Origin: Sphingomonas hankyongi
GTDB taxonomy: Bacteria; Pseudomonadota; Alphaproteobacteria; Sphingomonadales; Sphingomonadaceae
NCBI RefSeq assembly: GCF_023516575.1
Contig: NZ_JAMGBE010000003.1
Location: forward strand, 496,001-560,000
Reading direction: 5' to 3'
Length of the DNA stretch: 64,000 nt
Shown: positions 55,153-64,000 of the stretch, in pieces
Numbering within the stretch: the first letter of the stretch is position 1
Layout: the number at the start of each line of letters is the position of its first letter
Notes under the pieces: generated by a model
Database searches by the model: none
What the model was told of the DNA's origin: nothing
The model's input: only the letters and a program-made list of their open reading frames with translations
Translations under genes and position numbers: made by a program

Positions 55153-57456
55153 ATGAACCCGTTCGCAAAGCGCGCCGAACCCCTGTCACCGGCAGTGGAA
55201 GAGACAGAAATCCTCGAGCTTGGAGGCGATCCGGTCGCGATCGAGCCCGGCTTCGACGAGAATCACTGGCGCGAAAGCCGAGCCGAGGCCCATGGAGCCG
55301 GCGGGCGCCAGGTACTTGGCATCGCGCTGTCGGTCGTCGCCGCGCTCTGGCTGGCGTTCACCGCCTGGTCCGCGGGACGCGCGCTCGCGGCACAGCCGAT
55401 TTCATCGCCACTCTTCGCGCAATGGGTGGCAGTCGCGGCCGGTCCGTTGGCTTTGCTCGGCCTTGCATGGCTGATCTTCGGACGCACCCGGCGCAAGGAA
55501 GCGGAAAAATTCACGCGGTCGGTCGTCGCCATGCGGTCCGAAGCGCAATCGCTCGAGGCGTTGCTCGAGGTCTTGTCGCAACGGATCGGTGACAGCCAGG
55601 CCGAGCTTACGATGATGTCGCAGCACCTCATGCAACTCGGCGACGAGGCAACCGGCAAGCTCGGCGGCATTACCCGCGAAATGGACTCCAGCAGCGAGAG
55701 GCTGCTTCGCCACGGCGAGGCTCTCGATCGTGCGGCCGAGTCCGCAAGAAACGATATTGCGGTGCTTCTGGACGACTTGCCGCGTGCCGAAGAAGCGGCG
55801 CGCGCCGCAGCCGAGCAGATCAGGCAGGTCGGAAGCGAATCCTCGGGCCGGACCGGACAGCTGACCGAGCAGGTCGCGGGTCTCACCGAACGCGTCCGCG
55901 AGGCGGATCGACTCGTCGGCGAAGCAACGGATCGGTTCACCCAGCGCCTGGCGGAAATCGAACAGGCGGGACCGGCCGCCACGGCGAGGATCAACGAAGC
56001 CGAATCCAGCCTATCCGCCGCCGTCGACACATTGCTCGAGCGGACGGCCGCAAGTCTCGAGGAAATTCGCTCCGGTATCGACGCACAATCGACCGCCGTA
56101 TCCGCGTTGGTGTTCCAGGCCTCGGCCGGAATCGGCAAGGCGGGAGCTGAAGCCTCAGAGGCGCTGGCGTCGAATGTGGATCATGCCAACACCACACTGG
56201 AAGGCCTCTCCGCGCGGGTCGCCGAGCAGGAACGAGCATCGCAGCGGATGATCAGCGAGATCGACCGCGGCCTTGCACTCATTGACGAGCGCTTCACCCA
56301 GCTCGCCGCCCGCGGCGACGAGCGCGCGAACCGTTTCGTTGAATCCCTCACACGCGCTCGCACCGAGCTGGACACTATCGGCGCGCAGGCCTCGGGCCAT
56401 GACAATGCATTGGGTGCGCTTGCCGATCGAACAGCGGCCCTTCGCGAACAGATTGACGGGCTGGTCGGTGAAATCCGCGAAGGCGTCAGCGCTGCGATCG
56501 GAGAAGCCCAGGGAGCCGCGGACCAATTGGGAGCTTCGACCGCGAGCGTGAAGCCCGAGGTGCAATGGGTGCGCGAAGCGGCCATGGAGGCGAGCGACCG
56601 GCTCGCCGGGACCGTCACTCAGGTGGCCGATCAGCAAGACCGGCTCGCGGCCCTATTGGCGAGCGTCGATGATGGTGTCGGCCAGGCCCAGTCGCGACTC
56701 TCCGATCTCTCGTTGGCGCTGGGAAGCGCGCAGGCCGAGGCAGCGAACCTGAGCGCCGAAACCGCTCCCGCGCTTGTCGCGGCGCTCGTCCAAGTACGCG
56801 AAGCCGCTGCTCACGCGGCCGAGCGCGCTCGAGAAGCAATCGGAAGCGTCATTCCGGAAAGCGCCGGCAAATTGTCCGAACAGACGCGCGGCGCACTTGA
56901 GCGCGTCATTCGCGAGAGCATCGACGAGAAGCTGCGGGAAGTTGAGCAGACTGCCGCCAGGGCCGTCGAGTCCGCGCGGGCGGCTTCAGACCGCCTGACC
57001 CAGCAGATGCTAACGCTCGGCCAGAGCGCGGCCGCGCTGGAGCAGCATATCGAGGAAACCAGCAAGACCCAGCGCGAGAAGGATAGTGAAGCCTTCGCTC
57101 GCCGGGTTTCCCTGCTCATCGACTCGATGCACTCCGCGGCGATCGACGTCGGCAAGATCCTGTCGGACGAGATCGACGACAAGTCCTGGGATTCCTACCT
57201 GAAGGGCAATCGAGGCGTATTCACGCGACGCGCCGTCCGCCTGATGGGCGGAAGCGAGACGCGCGCGATTGCCGCCCACTTCGAAAGCGACATGGAGTTC
57301 CAGCGCTCGGTCAACCGCTACGTTCACGACTTCGAATCGATGCTGCGTCGAGTCCTCGCCGAACGCGACGGCGGGATAATCGCCGTGACATTGATGTCTT
57401 CCGACATGGGCAAGCTCTACGCGGCGCTTGCCGGAGCCGTTGAGAAGCGCCGCTAG
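55153..57456 (+). CDS. Two-helix membrane protein with very long coiled coil (TipN-like topology)
   Basis: 767 residues from ATG 55153. An acidic N-terminal tail (1-55), two membrane helices (about 56-76 and 90-112), a long Ala/Glu/Arg-rich coiled coil (about 115-650), then a conserved-looking C-terminal cap with DSMHSAAIDVGKILSDEID, WDSYLKGNRGVFTRRAVRLM and FQRSVNRYVHDFE. The architecture, two N-terminal helices then a large cytosolic coiled coil, recalls Caulobacter TipN, but similarity beyond topology cannot be shown here. It is divergent from the nucleotidyltransferase-like gene. Confidence 0.7.
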   Translation: MNPFAKRAEPLSPAVEETEILELGGDPVAIEPGFDENHWRESRAEAHGAGGRQVLGIALSVVAALWLAFTAWSAGRALAAQPISSPLFAQWVAVAAGPLALLGLAWLIFGRTRRKEAEKFTRSVVAMRSEAQSLEALLEVLSQRIGDSQAELTMMSQHLMQLGDEATGKLGGITREMDSSSERLLRHGEALDRAAESARNDIAVLLDDLPRAEEAARAAAEQIRQVGSESSGRTGQLTEQVAGLTERVREADRLVGEATDRFTQRLAEIEQAGPAATARINEAESSLSAAVDTLLERTAASLEEIRSGIDAQSTAVSALVFQASAGIGKAGAEASEALASNVDHANTTLEGLSARVAEQERASQRMISEIDRGLALIDERFTQLAARGDERANRFVESLTRARTELDTIGAQASGHDNALGALADRTAALREQIDGLVGEIREGVSAAIGEAQGAADQLGASTASVKPEVQWVREAAMEASDRLAGTVTQVADQQDRLAALLASVDDGVGQAQSRLSDLSLALGSAQAEAANLSAETAPALVAALVQVREAAAHAAERAREAIGSVIPESAGKLSEQTRGALERVIRESIDEKLREVEQTAARAVESARAASDRLTQQMLTLGQSAAALEQHIEETSKTQREKDSEAFARRVSLLIDSMHSAAIDVGKILSDEIDDKSWDSYLKGNRGVFTRRAVRLMGGSETRAIAAHFESDMEFQRSVNRYVHDFESMLRRVLAERDGGIIAVTLMSSDMGKLYAALAGAVEKRR

Positions 57457-57725
57457 CTCTTGATCCGACTGTAGATGTCGAGGTCGTCCGGAGTGACCCA
57501 CCCGTACGCCCAGTTCGCATAATAGAGCGCGAACAGCAGTGCGCCCAGGATCGCGGCTTTCAGGAGGTGGCGGCCGACGTGAAAGCGGTGCGGCGCGCTG
57601 TCGGCCTGACCCGGAATGCATTCTCCCCCGACCTCTTCCGTGGTTCGAACGCCAAACGGGAGCAGGACGAATGCGCTCGCGCAGAAGAAGAGGAAGTAGA
57701 TCGCAAGGATCGACGTAAACCTCAT
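57453..57725 (-). CDS. DUF1467 small membrane protein
   Basis: 90 residues. Two membrane helices (about 5-25 and 53-73). The family pattern is FLFFCASAFVLLPFGVRTTEE, here from residue 11, then PGQADSAPHRF and a second helix ending LYYANWAYGW. DUF1467 is found in alphaproteobacteria downstream of rnj, the arrangement here (7 bases). Function unknown. It ends sharing CTAG with the coiled-coil gene. Confidence 0.82.
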   Translation of the reverse strand: MRFTSILAIYFLFFCASAFVLLPFGVRTTEEVGGECIPGQADSAPHRFHVGRHLLKAAILGALLFALYYANWAYGWVTPDDLDIYSRIKS

Positions 57726-57732
57726 CGCCGGA

Positions 57733-59373
57733 TCAGGCCGCTATCTCGAGGAGCATTACTTCAACCAGCGGCTTCTTTCCGGTCCACAGCGTGGCACATC
57801 GCCGAACGGCCAGGCGAACCGCCTCTTTCATTCGATCCTCGGCCTCCCCCGGCGTGAATGCGCGCGTCGCCGCGTCGGTGGCGTCCGCGATGAAGTCGTC
57901 CCGGTCTTCCTCTACCGGAACGCCGAAGGGCCGAATGAGCGGGGTACCGGCAAGCTTTCCGTCGCCACCCACCGGCAAAGCGACGGTGATCAGGCCACCG
58001 TAGCCGATGCGCCGCCGCTCATTCACGGTTGCGCCGTTCGCGGGCAGGATGACATCTCCGTCGAGGACAAGCTGGCCGACTCGGACCTCATCGACCTTCT
58101 TGGGATCTCCCGGCGCGAGGCGGATCACATCGCCGTTCTTCTGGACGACGGCGCTCGGCACACCATGACTCGTCGCAAGTCGCGCATGCTCGGCGAGATG
58201 GCGCGCCTCGCCATGTACCGGCACCACGATCTGGGGGCGCACCCATTCGTACATTTGCGTGAGCTCGGGCCGGCCGGGATGCCCCGACACGTGAACATGC
58301 GCCTGGCGTTCGGTGACTATGCGCGCGCCTATGTCCGAGAGCTGGTTCATGATGCGTCCGATCGCCACCTCATTTCCGGGAATGATGCGAGACGAGAAGA
58401 TCAAGGTGTCGCCCTCGGCGAGCTTCAGATCGTGATTGCCGGAGGCGATGCGACCGAGGGCCGCCCGCGGCTCACCCTGGCCACCTGTTGCGATGATCAG
58501 CAGCTCGCGCTTCGGCAGCCGCATTGCTTCGTCGAAGCTGACTGGGGGCGGAAAGTCCTTCAGGTAACCCGTTGCCTGAGCCACGCGAAGGATCCGCTCC
58601 AGCGATCGGCCCGCGATACACACCCGGCGTCCGGTCTCCACGGCCACCCTGCCGATCGTCTGGAGCCGGGCGGCGTTTGACGCGAAAGTCGTGACGAGCG
58701 CCCGTCCCTGGGCCTTCTCGACTTGGTCACGCAGACCCGCGTGGACGCTTTCCTCAGACCCCGAGGGCTTGTCCTGGAAGACGTTTGTCGAATCGCAGAC
58801 GAGAGCCAGCACTCCCTGGTCGCCGATCCGCGTGAGCGCCTCGGTACTCGGCGCCTCGCCGATCACCGGGGTCTCGTCGATTTTCCAGTCACCCGTGTGG
58901 AAGATATTGCCGAAAGGCGTTTCGATCAGCAGCCCATTGCCTTCGGGAATGGAGTGCGAAAGCGCCACGAAGCTCACGCGGAACGGTCCGAGCTCGATGC
59001 TACCGCCGCGCTCGACAATGTTGAGCTTTACGGCGCCCGTGAGGCCCTCTTCCTCAAGTTTCCCTGCGATAAGGCCCGCTGTGAAAGGCGTTGCGAACAG
59101 CGGGACCTTAAGCTCTTCGGCAAGATAGGGCAGCGCGCCGATGTGATCCTCGTGCCCGTGGGTCAGCACGATCCCGGCCAGCCGCTCTTGCTGGCTTTCT
59201 ATGAATTCAAGATCGGGAAGGATGAGCTCGATACCCGGATAGCTCGGATCGGCGAATGTGAGCCCGAGGTCGACCATGATCCATTGACCGCGGCAGCCGT
59301 AGAGATTGACGTTCATGCCAATCTCGCCGGATCCCCCGAGCGCGCAGAACAAAAGCTCTTCGCCGGGAATCAT
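57733..59373 (-). CDS. rnj: Ribonuclease J
   Basis: 546 residues. Metallo-beta-lactamase/beta-CASP nuclease. Zinc motif LTHGHEDHIG, further ligands in ALSHSIPEG and HTGDWKID, beta-CASP motif C-like HVSGHPGRPE and the VPVHGEARHL motif. It is a 5'-3' exoribonuclease and endonuclease of RNA processing. It lies ten bases downstream of coaX. Confidence 0.94.
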   Translation of the reverse strand: MIPGEELLFCALGGSGEIGMNVNLYGCRGQWIMVDLGLTFADPSYPGIELILPDLEFIESQQERLAGIVLTHGHEDHIGALPYLAEELKVPLFATPFTAGLIAGKLEEEGLTGAVKLNIVERGGSIELGPFRVSFVALSHSIPEGNGLLIETPFGNIFHTGDWKIDETPVIGEAPSTEALTRIGDQGVLALVCDSTNVFQDKPSGSEESVHAGLRDQVEKAQGRALVTTFASNAARLQTIGRVAVETGRRVCIAGRSLERILRVAQATGYLKDFPPPVSFDEAMRLPKRELLIIATGGQGEPRAALGRIASGNHDLKLAEGDTLIFSSRIIPGNEVAIGRIMNQLSDIGARIVTERQAHVHVSGHPGRPELTQMYEWVRPQIVVPVHGEARHLAEHARLATSHGVPSAVVQKNGDVIRLAPGDPKKVDEVRVGQLVLDGDVILPANGATVNERRRIGYGGLITVALPVGGDGKLAGTPLIRPFGVPVEEDRDDFIADATDAATRAFTPGEAEDRMKEAVRLAVRRCATLWTGKKPLVEVMLLEIAA

Positions 59374-59383
59374 CTTGTACTCG

Positions 59384-60172
59384 TCATCTGGAGCCGCGTG
59401 TCGCCATGTCGTGCAACAGGCTCAAACCCTGGATCGTCAGATCGGGTTCAATTGCATTGAAAACATCGGTGTGCTCGTCGAACAGGTCCGCGAGCCCGCC
59501 GGTTGCGACGACAGTCACCGGCCCGCCGATCTCCCGCTTCATGCGCTCTACCAAGCCTTCGATCATCGCGACATATCCCCAGTAGATGCCGATAAGCATC
59601 TGCCCGCTTGTCGTGCGACCGATGACACCGAGGTCCTTCTTGGGCGCTTCGATCGCGATCCGCGGGAGCTTGGCCGCGGCATTGACCAGCGCATCAAGCG
59701 AGAGGTTGATCCCCGGAGCGATGATACCGCCCCTGTAGGCGCCCGACCCATCGACATAGTCGAAGGTCGTCGCCGTCCCGAAATCGACGACGATCAGGTC
59801 GCCCGGATGCTTCGCGTGGGCCGCGATGGCGTTCAGGGCGCGGTCGGCCCCGACGTTGTGCGGTTCGTCGACGTCGAGCTTCAGCGGCCAGGCGGTGCCG
59901 CCCTGCCCGGCAACCATTGGCTCAACATGGAAATACTTGGCGGCGAGGACTTCGAGGTTGTGCAATGCACGCGGGACGACCGTACCTATGATCACCGCGC
60001 TGACGTCTGCGCGCGAATATCCTTCGAGCTCCAGAAGCTGGTGAAGCCAGACCGAATATTGGTCAGCGGTGCGCCGAGGGTCAGTGGCAATGCGCCAGCG
60101 CGCCTTGATCTCGCCGCCGTCGACCAGCGCGAAAACCAAGTTCGTATTGCCGGCATCGATCGCTAGCAGCAT
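59384..60172 (-). CDS. coaX: Type III pantothenate kinase
   Basis: 262 residues. It phosphorylates pantothenate, the first step of CoA synthesis. ASKHA-fold phosphate loop [15 protein letters not shown]; second motif [11 protein letters not shown]; substrate loop [14 protein letters not shown] (with Asp and Arg). Type III enzymes are not inhibited by CoA and need K+ or NH4+. It is 29 bases downstream of birA. Confidence 0.95.
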   Translation of the reverse strand: MLLAIDAGNTNLVFALVDGGEIKARWRIATDPRRTADQYSVWLHQLLELEGYSRADVSAVIIGTVVPRALHNLEVLAAKYFHVEPMVAGQGGTAWPLKLDVDEPHNVGADRALNAIAAHAKHPGDLIVVDFGTATTFDYVDGSGAYRGGIIAPGINLSLDALVNAAAKLPRIAIEAPKKDLGVIGRTTSGQMLIGIYWGYVAMIEGLVERMKREIGGPVTVVATGGLADLFDEHTDVFNAIEPDLTIQGLSLLHDMATRGSR

Positions 60173-60201
60173 GGGCGCGCCCTAACGCTCGCCGCTATTG
60201 T

Positions 60202-60891
60202 TCACAACAATACGTCGCCCGCGTGCACGACGGATATCGAACCGTCGCCCAGCGCAAGGCGCAGCGCACCGTCGGCCTCCAGGCCGTCGAAGCGGCCGGA
60301 AAGGCTCTCGCCGGCGCTCGCGTGAACCGTCAGACGTGTCCCGAGTGGGTGCGCACGCGCGAGCCAAGCCTGCGCGAGCAGGCATGGCTGACTTTGACGC
60401 CACAGCTGGAGCAGCCGCGCAAAGCTGCCAGCGAGCAAAGGCGCGAAGGCCTGCGGCTCGACCTGTGCATTCAGGGCGGCAACCATTCGACCAGGCACTT
60501 GCGGAGCGCTCGCAAGGTTCACGCCGAAGCCGACTGCCACGCGATCCCCGCTCCGTTCAAGCAGTATGCCGGCCACCTTCTTTCCGAGCATCAGCACGTC
60601 GTTCGGCCATTTCAGCATTAATCCCTGGTCCGGCACCGCGACATCGATTGCCTCGATCAGCGCGAGCCCCGCAGCCAGGGACAATGATGGAGCGGGTGGG
60701 TCTTCGAACTTCAGCTCGACCAGTGTGCTGCCGTAAAAATTGCCCGCGCCCTGCGCCCATTTACGGCCTTGCCGGCCCCTTCCCTCCTCCTGTCTGAGAG
60801 CGACGAGCCAATCGCCTTCCGCCGCCTTCTCATTTTGAAGGATGTCGCTGTTGGTCGACCCGGTGCGCTCGACGATGTGGATTCGGTTCAG
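60202..60891 (-). CDS. birA: Biotin--acetyl-CoA-carboxylase ligase, CTG start
   Basis: 229 residues if started at CTG 60891. The frame is open from above this point and there is no ATG, GTG or TTG until residue 70. The N-terminal part nevertheless carries essential motifs: ERTGSTNSD (biotin-binding), GRGRQGRKWAQG (37-48) and KWPNDVLMLGKKVAGIL (94-110). The CTG overlaps the nuoN stop as CTGA, like other junctions in this window. It lacks the N-terminal DNA-binding domain, so it is a ligase only (class I). Position after nuoN is usual in alphaproteobacteria. Confidence 0.85.
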   Translation of the reverse strand: MNRIHIVERTGSTNSDILQNEKAAEGDWLVALRQEEGRGRQGRKWAQGAGNFYGSTLVELKFEDPPAPSLSLAAGLALIEAIDVAVPDQGLMLKWPNDVLMLGKKVAGILLERSGDRVAVGFGVNLASAPQVPGRMVAALNAQVEPQAFAPLLAGSFARLLQLWRQSQPCLLAQAWLARAHPLGTRLTVHASAGESLSGRFDGLEADGALRLALGDGSISVVHAGDVLL

Positions 60892-62321
60892 AAGAGGGCC
60901 CCGGCTGCGCGGTCTGTGAGCGCTCCGAGCGGCCCGATCAGCAGATAGCCCAGCGGCGAGACGATAACCGCGGCGAGGAGGATGAGGAAACCCTGGATCG
61001 GCTCGCGCGCGCGCTCAAAGGGCTCGACCGGATCGTCCATGTACATGACCTTGACGATCTTCAGGTAGTAATAAGCACCAACGACGGTCCCAACGATGCC
61101 TGCGACCGCGAGCGCGACGTAGCCGCTTGCCACCGCGGCATTGAAGACGAGCAGCTTGGGCCAGAATCCGAACAGCGGCGGAATACCGGCAAGGCTGAAC
61201 ATGAAGATAGCGATCGCTGCCGCGAAGGCGGGCCTGGTCTGAGAGAGGCCGGAAAGGCTAGCGATGGTCTCGACCGGTTCGCCGTCCGGTCGGCGCATCC
61301 ACAGCACGCAAAGGAACGCACCCAGCGTCATCACGATGTACACGGCCATGTAGAACAGCACCGACGAGGCGCCTTGGGGGCCCGCAGCAGCAAGTCCGAT
61401 CAGCGCAAAGCCGACATTGTTGATCGACGAATAGGCCAGCAGTCGCTTGATGTTGGTCTGACCGAACGCGCCAACTGCCCCGAGGAAGATCGATGCGAGC
61501 GCCGCGAAGATCACGATCTGCCTCCACGCCTCCGTCGCCGGTCCGAGAGCCTCGATGCAGACACGTGTCGCGAGAAGGACAGCCGCCACCTTTGGCGCCG
61601 AGGCGAAGAATGCCGTCACCGGGGTCGGTGCGCCTTCGTAAACGTCCGGCGTCCACATGTGGAACGGAACGACGCTGGCCTTGAACGCCAGTCCCGCGAG
61701 CAGGAACACCAGTCCGAACAACAGCCCGAGACTGGGAGCACCGCGGCCGAACGCCGATGCGAGGCCGGTGAAGTTCATCGTCCCGGTGAAGCCGTAAAGC
61801 AGGGAGATGCCATAGAGGAGAATCCCGCTGGCGAGCGCGCCGAGCACGAAATATTTGAGGCCCGCCTCAGCAGAACGCTCATCAGAGCGGCGGTAGGAGG
61901 CAAGCACATAGGCTGCGAGGCTCTGCAACTCGAGGCCGACGTAAAGCGACACCAGGCTGGTCGCCGATACCATGACGCTCATGCCCACCGCGCTGAACAC
62001 GATCAGCACCGCATATTCGCTGCTATGCTCGTGGTCGTGCTCGAACCAGCCGTGCGCCGCAATTATCGCAATGGCGGCGGCCGGAAACATGATGGCCTTG
62101 CCGAAGCTGGCGAACAGGTCCGCGGCGATGAGGCCGTCGAAGACGGGACCCGCATGTGACGGCGCACCCATCAGCGCGAACGTCGCGGCGATGAGCAATG
62201 CCACCGACAGCCAGCTGGTGAGGCCCGACCCACGCCGTCCGGTGAATGCCGCGACGAGCATCAGGATCGTGCCGCCGATGCTGAGGATCAGCTCGGGAAG
62301 AAGTGGCGCGAAGCGGCCCAT
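60888..62321 (-). CDS. nuoN: NADH-quinone oxidoreductase subunit N
   Basis: 477 residues from ATG 62321, which overlaps the nuoM stop (ATGA). Begins MGRFAPLLPELILSIGG; fourteen or so membrane helices; proton-pump motifs such as GLELQSLAAYVLASYRR, KYFVLGALASG and AFKASVVPFHMWTPDVYEG with its key Lys. A longer frame to 62525 reads into nuoM and was rejected. One of three antiporter-like subunits of complex I. Confidence 0.95.
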   Translation of the reverse strand: MGRFAPLLPELILSIGGTILMLVAAFTGRRGSGLTSWLSVALLIAATFALMGAPSHAGPVFDGLIAADLFASFGKAIMFPAAAIAIIAAHGWFEHDHEHSSEYAVLIVFSAVGMSVMVSATSLVSLYVGLELQSLAAYVLASYRRSDERSAEAGLKYFVLGALASGILLYGISLLYGFTGTMNFTGLASAFGRGAPSLGLLFGLVFLLAGLAFKASVVPFHMWTPDVYEGAPTPVTAFFASAPKVAAVLLATRVCIEALGPATEAWRQIVIFAALASIFLGAVGAFGQTNIKRLLAYSSINNVGFALIGLAAAGPQGASSVLFYMAVYIVMTLGAFLCVLWMRRPDGEPVETIASLSGLSQTRPAFAAAIAIFMFSLAGIPPLFGFWPKLLVFNAAVASGYVALAVAGIVGTVVGAYYYLKIVKVMYMDDPVEPFERAREPIQGFLILLAAVIVSPLGYLLIGPLGALTDRAAGALF

Positions 62322-63868
62322 CAGTGCGCCTCTCCATGCTGGCCCTCGGCGTCGATCACCTTGAGCTTGGGCTTGCCGGGAGTCGGCTGGGAGTCGCCGG
62401 CAGGCGCAACGCGTTCCAGACGGACCAGCAGACGACCGACATCGTTGCGGATCGGCCGAACGAAGCTTTCCGGATAGATACCCATCCAGAAGACCGCGGC
62501 GGCGATGGGCGCAAGCAGCCACCATTCGCGCGCGCTAAGGTCCTTCATCGCAGCGGCTTCCTTCGTGCGTGCGGTACCAAATGCGATGCGCCAGTAGAGC
62601 CAAAGCATGTAGGCTGCGCCCAGGATGATGCCGGTCGTGGCGACGATCGCGGCCCAGGTGGATGCGTGGTAAGTCCCGACAAGGCTGAGGAACTCGCCCA
62701 CGAAGCCGCTCGTGCCGGGAAGCCCGACGCTGGCCATCGTGAACACCATGAACAGCAGCGCATAGCCCGGCATGTTGTTGGACAGGCCGCCATATTTCTC
62801 GATCTCGCGGCTGTGCAGCCGATCGTAGACAACGCCGACGCAGAGGAAGAGTGCGCCCGAGACGAGGCCATGGCTGAGCATGACGACCATGGCGCCTTCG
62901 ATGCCCTGACGGTTCATCGCGAAGAGCCCGAACGTCACGAAGGCCATATGGGCGACGGAGGAATAAGCGATCAACTTCTTCATGTCGCGCTGCACCAAGG
63001 CGACAAGGCTCGTGTACACGACTGCAATCCCGGAGAGGGCAAAGACCAAGGGGATGAACTGCAGCGAGCCTTCCGGGAACATCGGCAGCGAGAAGCGGAT
63101 GAATCCGTATCCGCCCATCTTCAGCAGCACGCCGGCCAGAATCACCGAACCCGCGGTCGGCGCCTGGACGTGAGCATCGGGCAACCAGGTGTGGACCGGC
63201 CACATCGGCATCTTGACGGCGAAGCTCGCGAAGAAGGCGAGCCACAGCCACGTCTGGGCATGGACCGGGAAGTCGTACGCCATCAGGTCAGGGATGAACG
63301 TCGTCTTGGCTGTGATCACCATGTACAGCATGGCGATCAGCATCAGGACCGAGCCGAACAAGGTGTAGAGGAAGAACTTGTAGCTGGCCTTGATACGCTC
63401 CGCGCCGCCCCACACGCCGATGATCAGGTACATCGGAATGAGGCCACCTTCGAAGAAGATGTAGAACAGGAACAGGTCCTGCGCCGCGAAGACGCCGAGC
63501 ATCAACGCTTCCATGAGGAGGAAGTAGGCCATGTACTCAGGCACGCGCTTCTCGATCGCTCGCCAGCTGGCCCCGATGCAGATCGGCATCAGGAAGACGC
63601 TGAGCATGATCAACACCAGAGCGATGCCGTCGATTCCAAGCGCCCAGTTGATGCCGCCGCCGAGCGTGACGAACTCGACGAACTGCCACTGCGGGCCGCT
63701 CGGGTCGTAAAGCGCCCAAAGATAAGAGCCGAGCGCAAGATCGAGCAATGTCGCGATGAGCGCGATCCAGCGCGCGGCTTCCGCGCGTACGAATAGGCAG
63801 AGCACGGCCCCAAGGAGCGGAATGCCGACCAGGATGGAGAGCAGCGGCAACTGACTCACTGAGCCCAC
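62321..63868 (-). CDS. nuoM: NADH-quinone oxidoreductase subunit M
   Basis: 515 residues from GTG 63868 (a TTG one codon earlier is also possible). Antiporter-like core: MEALMLGVFAAQDLFLFYIFFEG with its conserved Glu, FAVKMPMWPVHTWLPDAHVQAP with its Lys, and AYSSVAHMAFVTFGL. Its start lies inside the end of nuoL and its stop overlaps nuoN. Part of the membrane arm of complex I. Confidence 0.95.
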   Translation of the reverse strand: MGSVSQLPLLSILVGIPLLGAVLCLFVRAEAARWIALIATLLDLALGSYLWALYDPSGPQWQFVEFVTLGGGINWALGIDGIALVLIMLSVFLMPICIGASWRAIEKRVPEYMAYFLLMEALMLGVFAAQDLFLFYIFFEGGLIPMYLIIGVWGGAERIKASYKFFLYTLFGSVLMLIAMLYMVITAKTTFIPDLMAYDFPVHAQTWLWLAFFASFAVKMPMWPVHTWLPDAHVQAPTAGSVILAGVLLKMGGYGFIRFSLPMFPEGSLQFIPLVFALSGIAVVYTSLVALVQRDMKKLIAYSSVAHMAFVTFGLFAMNRQGIEGAMVVMLSHGLVSGALFLCVGVVYDRLHSREIEKYGGLSNNMPGYALLFMVFTMASVGLPGTSGFVGEFLSLVGTYHASTWAAIVATTGIILGAAYMLWLYWRIAFGTARTKEAAAMKDLSAREWWLLAPIAAAVFWMGIYPESFVRPIRNDVGRLLVRLERVAPAGDSQPTPGKPKLKVIDAEGQHGEAH

Positions 63869-64000
63869 CAAATCGCCCAGCTCGCCGCGCCGATCAGGCC
63901 GAGCAGCATCACCAGCGCATAAGAGTAGAGGTAACCGTTCTGGATACGCGCCGCGACCCTGTTGCCAGCCGCCACAGCGTAAGCGGCTCCGTGCGGGCCG
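63856..64000 (-). CDS. nuoL: NADH-quinone oxidoreductase subunit L, C-terminal end
   Basis: Only the last 47 or so codons are in the window; the gene continues beyond base 64000. The visible protein reads NRVAARIQNGYLYSYALVML and ends GLIGAASWAIWWAQ before the TGA at 63858-63856. This matches the final membrane helix of NuoL. It overlaps the nuoM start by 13 bases. Confidence 0.88.
   Translation of the reverse strand, partial: GPHGAAYAVAAGNRVAARIQNGYLYSYALVMLLGLIGAASWAIWWAQ

Noticed and set aside
60202-60684. birA as a truncated gene starting at TTG 60684
   Set aside because: That start removes ERTGSTNSD and GRGRQGR, both needed for biotin activation, although those codons are intact upstream in the same frame.
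62322-62525. N-terminal extension of nuoN
   Set aside because: The added residues are Arg-rich and read into nuoM; the ATG at 62321 gives the standard NuoN start and an ATGA junction.
62303-63796. Plus-strand open frame of about 497 codons opposite nuoM
   Set aside because: Rich in Asp, His, Arg and Gln with no recognisable domain; nuoM in the other strand is unambiguous.

Overview
The window is a gene-dense, GC-rich stretch of chromosome from an alphaproteobacterium. It is most likely a member of the Sphingomonadales (Sphingomonas/Sphingomicrobium-like). The evidence is the chvI-chvG-hprK-rapZ-EIIA-HPr cluster downstream of a divergent pckA, a HdaA-type DnaA regulator beside purM, DUF1467 and DUF2336 proteins, ndk-holC-pepA, an RNase J, and two GTTC-N7-GTTC (alphaproteobacterial) SOS boxes. 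I see no transposase, integrase, phage gene, CRISPR array, tRNA or rRNA. Nothing marks an accessory island; this is core chromosome with some lineage-specific modules. No stretch of 300 bases lacks a gene; the longest gaps are 32690-32891 and 26598-26782.

Layout: 1-7487 holds the RNase D end, an I78 inhibitor lipoprotein, hdaA, a DUF2066 protein, purMN, two small genes, ndk, holC and pepA. 7632-13124 is the outer-membrane biogenesis operon lptD-surA-pdxA-ksgA. 13121-17156 (minus) is a CitE-like lyase, guaB, an RsmB-like methyltransferase and a TPR protein. 17201-23775 is qmcA-nfeD, a Tat-exported DUF885 protein, and a tandem-ATPase KaiC-like protein coupled to a hybrid histidine kinase. 23789-31888 has a Gly/Trp-rich lipoprotein, pckA, and the ChvIG/regulatory-PTS operon. 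31924-37984 has envelope lipoproteins, rmuC, a Cys-rich copper-binding protein, def, recR, fmt and truA. 37981-43145 (minus) is tpiA-secG-pyrG-trxB plus a decarboxylase homologue that lacks its catalytic residues. 43264-51477 is ppiD, lexA, comEC, gltX and gltA. 51474-57456 is a poorly described module: a histidine-kinase-like protein without its histidine, DUF2336, a membrane nucleotidyltransferase-like protein and a long coiled-coil membrane protein. 57453-64000 (minus) is the tail of the nuo operon (nuoL-M-N) running into birA, coaX, rnj and DUF1467.

The genes are packed with translational coupling. Stop/start overlaps of the form NTGA occur with all four bases at N. Seven of ten convergent gene pairs share exactly four bases in their stop codons. 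The strongest regulatory finding is a pair of promoters, at lexA and rmuC, where the -10 hexamer's last G is the first G of a perfect SOS box. The most unusual proteins are the fold-III decarboxylase homologue (Lys to Ser, Cys to Ala), the kinase with Glu in place of the phospho-accepting His, and a birA that seems to need a CTG start codon.
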